The notes under the pieces: generated by a model
Database searches by the model: none
What the model saw: only the letters and a program-made list of their open reading frames with translations
Told to the model about the DNA's origin: nothing
Position numbers and translations under genes: made by a program
Shown: piece by piece, positions 9,388-22,187 of the stretch
Layout of the letters: each line of letters opens with the position of its first letter
How positions within the stretch are numbered: the first letter of the stretch is position 1
Source of the DNA: Saururus chinensis
Lineage: Eukaryota; Streptophyta; Magnoliopsida; Piperales; Saururaceae
Length of the DNA stretch: 64,000 nt
Assembly (NCBI GenBank): GCA_035235625.1
Contig: CP141146.1
Location: 18,284,501 to 18,348,500 of the forward strand
Reading direction: 5' to 3'

Positions 9388-12300
9388 TAACGCCTTAGAT
9401 TTTTCAACACATTTCTTAAAAATTCACTGATTTTTTTAAATATAACGACTGTAAATTGAGGAAACTGACAAAATACAAAACTTGAGAAAGCAGTTTGATA
9501 ATTTAAAATGTCACACATCAATTTTTTTCATACAATTTTTTTTTTCAATTAAACATCATACCGCCCCACCATACATTCTTAGGTGCTACTAAAAAACAAA
9601 CATACAAAATAAATTACCATGATCATGGGCTTTAAATACAAACTATCCCAAACATCCCTGAGAACATGTCACATAAATAGTCTATAGTCTAATCCAAATT
9701 ACAAGCTCATAAAGTATAAACACATTTATTTTCATCTCACCCAATACATCAGATCATGGTACAAATAATAATAATAATAGGTAGCAATGAGTAAATGACA
9801 TACCTGAGTCAATGTAAATAAGTCCACCCACAGAAACAAACATCCATCTTTAGGAGCTCTTTATCACAAACCTACAAAAGCCTCCTAAACATCGGGGCTA
9901 TAAATAAAGGGAACATGAGTATTTCCATACTGAGTAAAGAATACTTAACAAGGGAAGTCTAAACAATGAATTCTCTAAGTCCATACATAGATACGTTCAT
10001 ACGCTCAACCATGAAGCATGAAAACATACAAACATCTCAAAGTCGAAAAATATAACAATTATGCACATACATATACCATCTTACCAATCTTACACTTAGA
10101 CTTACTATAACCATTCTTACACTTATAGTCTTATTCAGAAAATTCTTATAATCTTACTCGCACCATCTTACTCAAATTCTTATTCTTATAGTATTGCACA
10201 GAAACATACACTCATAGTCTTACTAAAAAATGTACGCTTACATTCTTCTTTAGAAATAAATACTTATAGTCTTGCTATTAAACATACACTTATAGTGTTG
10301 CTCATAAACATACACTATAGTCTTGCTCAGAAACATACACTTACAGTCTTCCTTGAAATCTTACGCTTACTCAAAAATACATATACTTACTCATACAGTC
10401 ATACATATACTATTGATCACTGAAACTCATTACAATTAATAAGCTCTAGCATTGAAATGGAAAGGAATGCCACTGGGGCATCACCTTAACCTCAGGGGAG
10501 TAACTAGACACCATGAACTTTTCCGAATACAAGACACACATATGCTCATGGGGCACATAATCAAACAGGTAAGAGGAATTCCATGATACTACTTAGCTAA
10601 GCGCGCAAACGCCCACACTCTAGGGGCCATACAATGCTAACTACGGGTGGAATCATATAGTGTCACTCTTAGGCCGGAATCTTACAATGACACTCTTGGG
10701 CAGAATTATATAGTGCCGACTAAGGGTAAAAACATACAACGATTTCAATAGAGCATCAAACGTCTAGGGTTAATACATTACTAAGACAAAATAGAAAACA
10801 TACATCACTTTCAACAGAGTGTCAAAAGTCTGGGTTTAGATACAACACATAGACAACATTCTGTAAGATAAACACCATTTTAAGAAATGAGAAATATTTA
10901 GCCAACTTATTATCAGCTAGCTCAAACATAGAACTTAATTTGTAGAAACCCTCAGGTCTAAAACTCACAATGCTATCACATTAGCTTTATTTATAATTCA
11001 AGTTTGAATTAAGTAATTTATGCACATACAATTATGCCATAAAATTTTTTAATCTTATAATCTTCCACTGATCAATCTAAAGTTGAGCCCGTTCTAAAAC
11101 CCTAGTTTGTTAGGGCATCAGTCTTCACTTAACCCATCTAACTCATAATCATAACTCACCATGCAACAATTCCTTGCATATTCATACATTCTCTGTTATC
11201 CACCTTATGGAAAAATCATCATACTTAGAAGTCATGAAACTATGTTTCTCAGAGCGAACCCCAATTATCACCCTCTTATATATACCTTACACATTATGCT
11301 TACTTTCCACTTCATAATATGTATGTTATGCTTGTACAACTATGCAACACTATTTTTATCTGACAATCCCCCATAAGGCACCAGACCTTAAATGCGGTTA
11401 CTTGCTAAATCCCAACATACGCTCTGATCTAAACCAATCCAATCTAATCCTTACCCATAAAACATACATCCTCTGTCTTCCGTCATACAATTACACATCT
11501 ATAACCAATCCATACCAAAACCTTTATCACCTCTTACCGTCTATTGCCCATCCATCTACCCCACTCACATACACATATCCATTGCACAGGCGTATAACCA
11601 TCATACATATGTATAACATACCCATAATTTGATACATCGCTTACCAACATACTCACTAGCCATGACTAGCACACACATATTCCACATACATAACACATAC
11701 TCATGCTTACATGTGCATCACATTCATAAGTAAACCTACCATATTTCATTATCTTTCACTCGTTCATCATGCCATCAAATTATTATTTAGCATCCTAAGC
11801 ATTGATTAATATAATCCTACTATGCTATTAAATATTAAAGGCACTCTATCATGAAATTATGAGTTCAAAGTCCCCTACCTCGTAATCCATGATGTTTGAT
11901 TGTGAGCACATGATGGGGGTGACATCCGCAGTGGAGTTGGCGGCCAAAATCATAACCTAGTTGGAAGAGCTGAAGTCCCGAGATTTAGGAGCATTGGAAG
12001 TAATCATGGCAAGACAGGGTGACCGAAGTCTCTGTGGCAAAATCCACGATCCACAGTGGCGCACTAAGAGTGGCCAGAAGAAGGGCCATGCCAAAGAGGT
12101 GGCAAGTGCGTTTGAAAACTGTGGGTGGACTAAATGGAAGTCAGGTAGATGCTAAGAAGCACTCGACCAGCCGCAAGGTGTCGAAATCAGCCATGGACAC
12201 CACCCAATGTCGTTGATTTCATGTCTACAAGGCAAAAAAAAGGGTGGAGGGAGTGGGTCGATGCTCAAGGATATAAGAAAGGTGGAAGGCTCTGGTGGTC

Positions 12301-12990
12301 AACCCAATCAGTGATAGAGCCATTTGAAGGTCAAGTGCTGCAAAAAAGGCACCTAAACCCTAAATCGCATGTGTGGCCACATGCACACGTGGCATGAAGG
12401 GGTACTTGTGGGGGAGATGGGTTGGACAGTGGCGGTCCAAAGCCAAAAAGGGGCGGTAGGGCCATGGCCAAAGGTGTTGGCCGATGAAGACTACTTTTGT
12501 TGTTGAAGTATCGATGTGGGCTGACTTGAGTTCAATCAACATCCAACATGGGTAGGACAATAAAAGGGAAAAAAGTTGTACTCTGTAAAGCTCGTCCAGA
12601 TACATAATGGTAGAGGTCAAAGCTAGGGTTGGCCAAGGGTTGGTAGGGCTATTCCTAGCCATTCCAAGGTAAAAAGAAGGGAAATCCACATGTACGTACA
12701 TCGAAGGGAAAAATAGCTCATTACAAGTAGAGGTAGAGTCAGATCTAAAGGAAGGAGAGGGTAGCTAAAGGGGGTGTCAAGCTCGTGCTAGGAAAAGAGG
12801 AGCAGTACCACACTAGGCCAGTGACCTAGTCATCTCCAGGTTGAGACCGACCAGACTGAGGTGGTCCAAAGGGTGTCCGACATCCAATGACGCTACAATT
12901 GCCCAAAACAACAAAACATGCATAAATCCTAGGACATAGGGAGTAGCAAGGAGGGGTACCGGTAGCTCTAGCCGGCACCACCGTGATCGT
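9388..12990 (-). mobile_element. Degenerate long gypsy-like LTR (minus orientation)
   Basis: Several stretches match, in reverse complement, the plus-oriented sequence at 51340-53550. Examples are ATGAGTATTTCCATACTGAG near 9918 against its complement near 53260; the block with CATTGTGAGTT and GAAACCCTC/GAGGGTTTC near 10940 against 52295; and repeated 'ATAGTGTCACTCTTAGG' phrases at 10650-10720 against 52480-52560. The end at 9393 reads TGTAACGCC, and the plus copy begins TGTAACATCCC at 47184. The size fits the long LTRs of Tekay/Del-type gypsy elements, but that family name is inferred. Internal AG/TC-rich short repeats lie at 10070-10400. No reliable gene. Confidence 0.55.
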
Positions 12991-13022
12991 GGTAACCTGA
13001 AAGAGTCAAACCTATTGGCAGA

Positions 13023-14375
13023 CTGTTAAGCTAAACTAAGTATTCATTAATTTGACCCAAAGCTTAGGGGATTATATTACTTGCAAGTATACATGTGAAT
13101 ATAGTCTTTCTAAGTCAAATACACAAGGATTGCCTTTGTGTGACTATCACAATGATTATAAAATAAGAGGATTAAAGAAAAAATTAATATGGAAAGTGGA
13201 AGAATACTGAGGCAATGAAAGTGTTAAGATTTTAATAATATAAAACACTAAGGCATAAATGATCATTGTAACATCTAGTGATGTTCTTTATGTGCCATGT
13301 TATCTTAGTTAGAATCCAATAGAGCTTCTATCTAATCGGAAGATATGAACATTAAATGCAAAAATAAAGATAAAGATAAAGATAGACCCGAAAGATAAAG
13401 ATCTAAACCTCGTCCGGCTCGGGTGAGGTGGGTAGAACCTCTCCTAGTGCTGGGAGAGTCTTTGTTTCTGGCCCGAGGGTGGTGGACAGGGCCTCCTCTT
13501 GCCTCGGAATGTTCCCACCTTTTAGAGAGGTTATCTCGAAAAATAGACCCTCACGACATCAGGCACCCTCGAATTAGGTAGGTTCGGTTTTTGAACAGGT
13601 AAAAACGGGCGAGGGACGATGAAGGAACATGCGTTTAAGACTTAAAAATGCGTGTCATACAAAGGAAAGGAGAGGAGGAAGGGGTGGGGTGGGTTGCACC
13701 TCCCCCTTCCCTCCCCTTTTATAGCCTTAAGGGCCTCTCGGATGCATGACACATGTCACACATCCGGTGACTGCAGGAGTCGGAATGGCTCCTACAATCA
13801 AAAGTCAAGCAAGACAAATGCTAGCCTGTGGCTAGCCAATCGCAGCATAAAAAATTTACTGCCCATTGCAGCAGTTGAAACTGCTGCAATGGGCAGTAAA
13901 GGTTGACGCAACACGTCAGTCTCTATGTCAGCTCTCTAGCTGACGCCAGAGCTGATGCAAAAGAAATATTACTTTATATTTATTTTTTAAAATTTTTATT
14001 TTAAATGTTAAAACAAAAATTAAAATTTCAATTAGGCATAACTTTTTACTTCGAGCTTGGAATAACGTGTTTTTCATACCATTGGACTCGTATCAACAAG
14101 CCCTTCGAAACAAGACCATGCAAGGGATATTTTCTAGCAAAAATAATGTGGGTCCTGCTCATGACACGCTTAATGATGTCGTAGTCTACAATCTTAGTGT
14201 ACAAAATTTGCATTTTTAGGCTTGTTACAACCGAATCTCTGAGCCCTATATATGATCTAAAAGGTTTAAAATAAAATTAGAGCTAAAACTATGCCAATTT
14301 GATAAACGACACTTTTTGGGCCGAAAACTCAAAATAAGTTCAATAGTTTATTTTTGTCAAAATTTTCGGGGCATT
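13023..14375 (-). mobile_element. Second LTR-like repeat (gypsy-type) with TATA box
   Basis: It shares phrases such as ACTTGCAAGTATACATGTG and AAGGATTGCCTTTGTGTGAC with 55650-55770, so both belong to one LTR family. On minus, CTATAAAAGG at about 13716-13726 is a good TATA box. It contains the perfect palindrome at 13855-13900. The right part (14040-14360) resembles dispersed LTR pieces and grades into the copia remnant. Confidence 0.5.
13855..13900. repeat. Perfect 46-bp palindrome (22-bp arms)
   Basis: The left arm (13855-13876, starting TTTACTGCCCATTGC) is the exact reverse complement of the right arm (13879-13900), with only GA between them. Either strand would form a near loop-less hairpin. 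Confidence 0.95.
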
Positions 14376-14389
14376 ATAGCTAGCCACCC

Positions 14390-14666
14390 AAATATATCTC
14401 TAGTGTAGAAGTATATGCTAGATACCAAACTAATCCGAAAGACTCTCAAATGATTGTTGTGAAAAGAATTATTAAGTAGCTCTACATGATATGGCTTGTA
14501 GTACTCCATTAATACTACTTATGAATTACTAGGGTGCTCTGATGCTAATTGAGGAAGAAAAATTCAAAAATTATTTAGTATCTTGCCATAGTATGAAGAA
14601 AAAATGTGTTTTATTATCTACAGTTGGAGCTAAATATATAGCAACTGGAAATGGTGGTACTCAATT
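14390..14666 (+). pseudogene. Copia reverse transcriptase/RNase H remnant, left half
   Basis: The plus strand carries, through several frameshifts, the end of copia RT and the start of RNase H, ending SCHSMKKKCVLLSTVGAKYI then ATGNGGTQ. This corresponds to the conserved copia block around 'SLSTAEAEYIA'. The sequence stops exactly at the CACTA element boundary and resumes at 17995. A dead fragment. Confidence 0.8.
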
Positions 14667-15375
14667 CATTACAACAAAATGTAGTATTAGCGACACATTT
14701 ATTAGCGACGCTTAGCTAAACGTCACTAAAAATAACTATTTGTGACATATGAGAAAGCGTCGCAACAAAAAAGAACTATTAGTGACGCATTTTAGTATGT
14801 GTCGCTAATAGTCATTTATTAGTGATGCTTAGTTTAAAGAGTCACTAATACTAATCATATTAGCAATGCTATCTTATAAGCATTGCTAATAGTCCCTCGA
14901 TTTGCGATGCTTTATATAACCATCGCTAAAAGATATATATTTTAAATAAAAAAAGAAAAAAAATATAACTATTAGCGACGCTTATAAAAGCATCACTAAT
15001 AGTGCTACTATTAGTGACACTTAAAAAAGCGTCACTAATAGTATTGAAATAAAAATAAAAAATTTAAATTAGTAGCGACGCTTTTAAATAAGCGTCGCAA
15101 TCGCAAATACTATTTCTAATAGTGACATTTGTTGACAAGCGTTGCTAATAGCTTTATTAATTAATTTTATTTAATAAATAAATATTCAAAAATTATAATA
15201 AACTTCCTAAATATAATATATATTATTCAATATTTACTATTTGTATATACAATAAATAAATATTAAATTTTCAATAAAAACTAATGTTAATAATAGATTA
15301 AACTTTCACTATTTATATATAATATATTTTATTTGTTAAATTTTATTATTAATTTTAAAATATAACTCATAATAA

Positions 15376-16345
15376 AAGAGAGAGTGAAGAGAGTGCATTG
15401 AGAGAGAAAGTGAGAGTGAGGAGAGAGAGGGATCAAAGAGAGAGGGGGCAGGTGAGAGAGAGAGGGAGGAGAGAGAGAGGGAGAGAGAGAGAGAGAAGAG
15501 GGTGGAGAGAGGGATGAGAGAGAGAGAGAGGGAGGAGAGAGGAGAGTGAGGGAGGAGAGAGAGAGAGATAGGAAGGAGAGAGGGACAGGGAGAGAGGGTA
15601 GAGAGAGGGGGGAGGGAGGAGTGAAAGGATAAAAAAATTTAATTAAAAATTATTTAAAAAATTTCAAATTTTAAAAAAATATGTAGTAGACGCATAGTTC
15701 TATGCGTCACTACTACCTAAGAGTAGTAGCAACGCATAGAACTATGCGTCGCTACTACCTAATAGTAGTAGCGACGTATGGTCCTATGCATCGCTACTAC
15801 CTATTTTTTAAATAAAAATTGAATGAAAGAGAGAGGAGAGAGAGAGAAAGAAAGAGAGGAGAGAGAGAGATGAGAGAGAGAGGGAGGGAGGAGAGAGAGG
15901 GAGGAGAGAGAGAGAGGGAGAGAGAGAAGAGGGTGGAGAGAGGAACAAGAGAGGAGAGAGAGAGATAGGGAGAGAGGAACGAGAGAGGAGAAAGAGAGAG
16001 ATAGGGAGGAGAGAGAAGAGGGTGGAGAGAGGAGAGAGAGTGAGATAGGGAGGAAAGAGAAGAGGGAGGAGAGAGAGATAGGGAGGAGAGAGAGAGAGGG
16101 TAGAGAGGGAGAGAGAGGGAGGGACGAGTGAGAGGGAGAAAAAAATTAATTAAATATTATTTTTAAAAAAAATTTAAAGAATAGGTAGCAGCGACGCATG
16201 GTCCTATGAGTCGCGACTACCTAGTTTTTAAATAAAAAGTGAATGAAAGAGAGAGGGAGGGAGGAGAGAGAGAGAGAGGAGAGGGTAGAGAGAGGAGAGG
16301 GTAGAGAGAGGGAGGAGTGAGGAGAGAGGGACAAGGAGGAGAGAG

Positions 16346-16376
<31 letters not shown>

Positions 16377-16835
16377 ACAGAGAGGGGAGGGAAGAGAGAG
16401 GAATTTTATTTTAATTTTTTTAAAAATTTTATTAATATTTTTAATTATAAAATAAATAATAATAGTGATGTATATGTTTATATGTCGCTATTAGTACATG
16501 TATTAGCGACATAAAAGTATACATCGCTAATATGATTTTTTTTAATTTATAAAATTAATTTTTAAAAATAAAAAATCTTAATAAATTGAAATTAGAGGAG
16601 AGAGTGTGTTGGGAGAGAGGAGAGGGAAGAGAGAGAGAGGGGAGGGTAGAGAGAGAGAGGAGAGGGAGAAGAGAGGAGAGGGAGAGAGAGAGCAAAGAGG
16701 GTAGAGAGAGAACGGAGAGAGAGAGAGAAGAGAGGGGTGGAGAGAGGGGGGATGAGAGAGAGGGGAGGAGAGAGAGAGGAGAGAGAGAGAGAGAGAAGGT
16801 GAGGAGAGAGAGGAGGAAAGAGAGGGAGGAGAAAA
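15376..16835 (+). repeat. Four GA-rich purine blocks in CACTA element
   Basis: Blocks at about 15376-15620, 15825-16135, 16245-16400 and 16595-16835 consist almost only of G and A on the plus strand (GAGAGAGAGG-type). They are separated by AT-rich spacers with AGCGACGCAT-type motifs. Open frames in them encode only Arg/Glu/Gly repeats and are not genes. Confidence 0.9.
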
Positions 16836-17059
16836 AGTAAATAAAATATTAGCGACTCTCTAAAATGAGCGTCGCTAATAGGATAATAACTGGCGACGCT
16901 TAGTTGAAAGTGTTGCTATTTAGTAATAATATTAGTGACGCTCATAACCGAGTGTCACCAATAGTATTTAAAAAAAAAAATAACATTAGCGATGGTTGAA
17001 AGAGAGTGTCGCTAATATCAATTATATTCGCGACGCTAACTTTTTGCCATCACTAATGT

Positions 17060-17400
17060 ATTTCTATTTGCCTACCTCCGCCCACTGTCGTTTCCTACCG
17101 AGCGAGAAAAAGCGACTCAGGACCGGCTGCTCTCTCTCCCGTTGTCCCCTGCCTTGAGCCTGCATGCAACCAGTGCAAATACCCGGCCTCGCCTCCTTCT
17201 CCTCTGCCTACCGCCGCGGTCCCATCCTACGAGAAAATCCCCGCTCTGTCCTCCTCACACTCCGGCTCGGCTACGTCGACCACGTTGTGTCCGCCGATGC
17301 TAGTGAGGCCACATCATTGTCTTTCCCCTCCTCTTACGCAGCGCTGCCCGCTAGAGTTGGCCAGCGTCTTTCCCCTCCGGTGCTAGTGCATTGACCCACA
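17060..17400 (+). other. GC-rich segment in CACTA element, possible captured exon
   Basis: An abrupt GC-rich stretch between AT-rich subterminal repeats. An open frame from ATG 17164 to the TGA at 17392-17394 gives 76 residues beginning MQPVQIPGLASFSSAYRRGP. I recognise no domain. It could be a captured gene piece or GC-rich transposon sequence. Confidence 0.3.
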
Positions 17401-17994
17401 TCGTTCCAAATCGGGTATGAACCCGGTTTGGAGGCATTTTTTTATTATTAAATTTTTTTAGCGATGCTCATATGGAGCATTGTTAATATATTTTTTATTA
17501 TTTATTTATTTATATACTATTAGCGATGCATTATCATGAGTCGCTAATAGTGTTAAATTATTTTTTAATTTATAAATAATTTTTTTAAATAATTATATAA
17601 ATTAGCGACGCTTACATAAACGTCACTAATACTATCTTATTTGCGATGTTTAATAATAAGCGCAGTTACTAATTATTTATTTAATTTATTTAAAAAAATT
17701 CTATTTTAAAAAAAAATTTAAAATAATTTTTATTAGCGACGCTTGATAAATGTCGCTAATACTATATTATTAGGGACGCTAAATCAAAAGTGTCGCTAAT
17801 ACCATACTAATAGCGACGCTTAGTAAACGTCGTTAATACTATACTTTTAGCGACACTTGAATTAAGCGTCGCTAATATGCAGTAGCGACAACACTTTTAT
17901 CGACGCATGTAGCGACACTTTATATTAGCGACGCTTATAGTATTATTAGCGACACTTTTAAGCGTCGCTAATAGTCAATTTTGTTGTAGTGATT

Positions 17995-18262
17995 GATGTG
18001 GATGAAGCGCATGTTTATAGATGATGGAATATGTTGGGGTATGATAACTTTGTATTGTGATAATAAGAGTTCTATTAAAATTTCTCAAAATCTAGATAAA
18101 CATTCTTGTACTAACTATATCTATATTAGACATTATTTTATAAAAATTTCATTGACATTAAAATTGTGAACTTGAAATACATTTCAAGAGAATTCAATTA
18201 GCTGATTTGTTTACAAAGCTCCTAAATTTCAATACATTTATTAACCTAAGGAAAGCTATAGG
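17995..18262 (+). pseudogene. Copia RNase H remnant, right half
   Basis: It continues the copia RNase H after the CACTA insertion: LLWMKRMFIDD-type sequence, then TLYCDNKSSIKISQN, RHYFIKIS and LADLFTKLL, the standard C-terminal copia motifs, with a few frame breaks. Joined conceptually to 14390-14666 it gives one RNase H domain with the transposon removed, supporting the insertion call. Confidence 0.85.
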
Positions 18263-21200
18263 TATCTCATGCCCAGAGTAATTCCAAAGAAAACCTTGTC
18301 CCATGTCTATTTGTTTAAAATCTTTTTGGGACACAACACATTTTTTTCTTTCTTTGTGTTAGGTTTTTATTTGTGGAGTTGATTTTAGTTTTTGTGTTTT
18401 CAAATAAATAGCATGAGAATCATGAATAACATAATTGGCTCGTGCAATTTTGTAGATGGTGGGACACATGCTATGCATTGTGTTGAAAGTTTTAAGCAAA
18501 GAGAATTAATTGAAAATTATGATAGTAAAGCTTTAAGATTCATGATATATAGTACTATATATATTGTTAATTTTCTATTGTCTTAGTACTCACTTTGATA
18601 ATTTAATACCTACTATTAGGTTAAATGTACAATATTGTGGATTTACTACTAAACCATGAAAACTATGAGGTATTATAAGGTAGTTTTGTGGTTTAGATTC
18701 CTTTGTAAGATAAATGAGATTTGATGTTTATGTTTTCATTGAATATCTTATGTTATGTTTTCATTGAATATTTTATAGAAATAATGAAAATATTTGCAAA
18801 AGTATAGTTCTCATAAAGATGATGGAGATAATTACCTATATGAGTTGACTTGTGTTAGAGTGAAACCCTCCTTCCCCTTGACACTAGAAAAATGTTCTGA
18901 ATTAGAAAAAATTAAAAGTGCAAGGTCAAGAGGACCATGAAAAAGCCAGAATAAGCCTAATGATAAAAGTTAAAAAACTAAATATTGAAACAAGTAGAAG
19001 GGCATAAAATTCCAATTGCAAAATACACATTGAATTGAAACATTGATTCTTGCTACTCATTTTGATCTATGTAAATCAATGATTAAATAATGAACAAGTT
19101 TGGGCCAAGTTTCTCGATGGAATCCTTTGCCGAGTAGTAAATGAGAATAATTATTTTTGACTATATTATCCTTTGATATTATGGAATGAGTGTTTTGAGT
19201 GATAATGGTAAAGTTTGTTTATTTTACGCAAAACACCTTGATATATATTCTTGTAATAGTTTTCTTATTTGAATTTATGATGTTGTAGTCGAATGGGTAT
19301 TGAAATTACGTTATACTTAATGTGGGTTACACATATTGCAGTACAAATTACCCATGGATAATTGTGTTCATTCATGTTCTTGTTATAAGATTTCAATACA
19401 ATTAGTTTTCAGACAAGTTTTAACTTTCCAAAAATTTTAATTTCCAATGTGTTATAACAATTTGATATCTTCTTATTTTTCATCTTCTTCTTTCCTTCAT
19501 TTTACCTTTGTTTATTCATTACAAAAAGGAGAGAAATAGTTAAAGATAATTATCCAAATTTGAGGAGAGGCATAGATAAGATATAGCTTGAAAGAGAAAA
19601 ATTGAGTGATGATTGATTGGGAGAATATTAAATTAATTAATCTTATTGCATTTTACATGAACACATAAATTACATGTTTACTTGTCTTGTAACTAAGTGT
19701 TTGAAACCGAGTTACAAGACAAGTAAACACCGCATGTGTTGCCCAATATAACACTGATGCATCCCCATGTGTTGATGTCGGAATCCGTTTATCTTCTCCT
19801 AACCATCGACAACCCTTTGACAAGTTAGTGGTTGTGTTGATGGCAGAGTAGAAGAATAAATAGCTTACTGCATGACACTAAACCAATTCTTCCATAAATA
19901 GTTTGTAAAAACTCTTACAAAGCATAAGTGAGTCACAATACTTATCATTAAGTATAGACTTTTTAGAAAACAACATCAATCTTATTCTTATCAAAATCAG
20001 ATAAAAACTCATGATACAACACTTTTTGTAGTATCATGATTTCAATTCATAGATCAACTGCTAAATTATATTATCATCTTCACATTATTCTCCTAGATTT
20101 TAAATACAATTAGTTTGAGGGTTAACAATATGACATTTTTCATGAAGTAGAAATATTTTCTCATGTGCGTTGTCCGTCATTTATGCATAATTGATTCCCT
20201 CCCTTTTCGTTCTTCCTATCTCGATGTGCCCTTGGCATCATCTTCTTAATTTTGAGAAGTTTTTTAAGAAAATAGGGTATGAAGAGTGTCAAATGGTATT
20301 TATAAGGTAGAAAGAACTTAATTCTACTATGTAACCACCAAACTAGGTAGTTCCTAAGTTCTCGATGTAACTTTACTAACCATTAGGAACACTATCGATG
20401 TGTCCGTGCCTACCAATAGTAAGAATTAATTTTCACCATGTCACCTTCGACACAACATAGGGTTGCCAACTTCAAATGACCATAACTTTCGCATTCATGT
20501 GTACTTAGTGGTATTTAGAATATTTTTTGATGCCCTTTCTAACACACATTAGTCTTAGCCTTAAATTCTACCTTTTAAAGAAGTTATTATAATAAGAAAG
20601 TCTAAGGGTCAAACTCATTATTTTTTGTGGCCAAGTTTGGAAACTATAGAGATTCCTGAGTGTTATAAATAAAATTTATGTATGTAGCTAACTACTGGTT
20701 GGGATAGGCTATTAATAACATGATACAAGAAAAATAGGGTATTATCGATTAGACAATAATTTTTTCTTTTTCTTTGATAACAAGAGGTGATGGACTCCTT
20801 GGGACCTAACTAAAATTGGCAGGATAACCAATCTCTTAGAGCATCATATCCAATTGTCAATCCACTCGAGTATGTATAAAGCCCACCCATAGTATGAAAA
20901 AGGTAAATTGAGATATAATCCCTAGTGGGATATAATCATAGGGATTTGAACTCATCCTAAAGCATGTCGTGGCCAACGACCAACACCCCATTCGTTCTAA
21001 GATAATAATCCTACTATAGGTGACAATAATCTTAACACAACGTCACCTATAGCCACATTCAAAGTTTTGCTTATGTTTGTGTTCACCTTCCATGTAAGGG
21101 ACAAAAAATGGTTGGACAAAATAGCAGTTAACCTGACCCACAATCAAGCTCTTGGCCTCGAATGTCTGCTTCCAGCCCTAAAAATAGGATGACCACATCA

Positions 21201-21640
21201 TATGGATCCTACTGATATTTGATACAGATTTATGAAGAAATAGCTTGTACATATGCCTGTTGTCATTACAAGCAAATGTCTCATACACATGTCCTCCTTC
21301 AAAAAGCTACAGGTTATATACCAAATTGACTTTATAAATGGGCCCCTGCCCCCATGCTACAGCAAGCATAAATTAAGCTATGCTGCGCAATATAGTGGCT
21401 AAATAAACCTGCATACGCAAACAGTTTCCAACTCAAACTTAGAAAAGTGACCAAGCTCAAGAAGTCACAGGGAAAATATTAGGTATGCTTACTCAAACAT
21501 TAAATCATACTCATAACTAGACCTAAAATAATTTGTTTGCCCAAAATAAAACCAACGCAACGTGGCCATAACCCTTTGGAAATGAGAATGACCTTTACAT
21601 CCGCTTTACCTACCTGATAATTTCTGGGAGTCACCCAGTT
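18263..21640. other. Unassigned AT-rich stretch, no gene
   Basis: The first few hundred bases after 18262 may be the 3' end and LTR of the copia element. The part around 20440-20640 has LTR-like wording similar to 3430-3620. Otherwise I see no coding region, tRNA or terminal structure except the hairpin at 19676-19728. The stretch 20960-21640 is less repetitive and may be old intergenic sequence. Confidence 0.35.
19676..19728. repeat. Hairpin: perfect 19-bp inverted repeat, 15-nt loop
   Basis: Arm GTTTACTTGTCTTGTAACT (19676-19694) and its exact complement (19710-19728) surround AAGTGTTTGAAACCG. No mismatch in the stem. Whether it is transcribed is unknown. Confidence 0.9.
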
Positions 21641-21965
21641 ACTTAAGTTATTTCCTTATCAAGATTCTTGATGAGCCCATTTCTGGACTGATTATGACGA
21701 ACGTGTTTAGCGAGGCACTAAGCTTGGGCAACGCTATCGTCACCGTTTGTGGAAGGCAACCAAGAATGGCAACAACCCCAGACACGTCTGAGTATGACAT
21801 TACTGCGTGTGGGTGGGGGCGGGGGGGAGGGGGGGAGCGTTGCACTTGCCTCATCAGAATTCTGAGCGACCAAAAACCAAAATTACAAGCCATGAGCATG
21901 TGCGCAATCAGTCCAACCGTCTACGCGAAAGCTTGTACGTTACCTAGTGTTGGCTCGGTGTGATT
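21641..21965. other. Non-repetitive segment of balanced composition, unassigned
   Basis: The composition is less AT-biased than its surroundings. Overlapping open frames exist on both strands (84-90 residues), including one on plus from 21694 starting MTNVFSEALSLGNAIVTV. No family is recognised, and a G-rich run (about 21812-21837) lies inside. It may be single-copy intergenic or an exon remnant. Confidence 0.25.
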
Positions 21966-22049
21966 AATTGGGCGGAGGGTCAACCTCATCCAACCAAGGG
22001 TCTTCTCACCACCTCACGTCACTCTTCATTCCTGTCGAAAGCACATGAA

Positions 22050-22076
22050 CTCTCTCTCTCTCTCTCTCTCTCTCTT
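22050..22076. repeat. (CT)n microsatellite
   Basis: A pure CT dinucleotide run of about 13 units. Confidence 0.95.
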
Positions 22077-22187
22077 ATACAATGCACCTAACGAAGTTTA
22101 AATAAGCTATCCCTAAATCAAACCCGGAAAAAGATGGAGTGGCCCATAGGCTACAATTTGTCCATGAGTCATTATTGTTTCCCTAGT

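Larger units (their letters stand above)
14667..17991. mobile_element. CACTA non-autonomous transposon, TSD ATT
   Basis: The left end reads CATTACAACAAAATG and the right end, inverted, CACTACAACAAAATT. ATT flanks both sides (14664-14666 and 17992-17994), the 3-bp target duplication expected for CACTA elements. Both ends carry many subterminal repeats in both orientations around TTAGCGACGCTT / AAGCGTCGCTAA, also typical of the superfamily. Length is 3325 bp with no transposase. The interior has four purine-rich GA blocks and a GC-rich segment. It sits inside a copia RNase H remnant, so it is younger than that element. Confidence 0.9.

Noticed and set aside
16586..16840. 84-residue Arg/Glu-rich open frame
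   Set aside because: Translation of a GA microsatellite block; the same pattern appears in every GA block.
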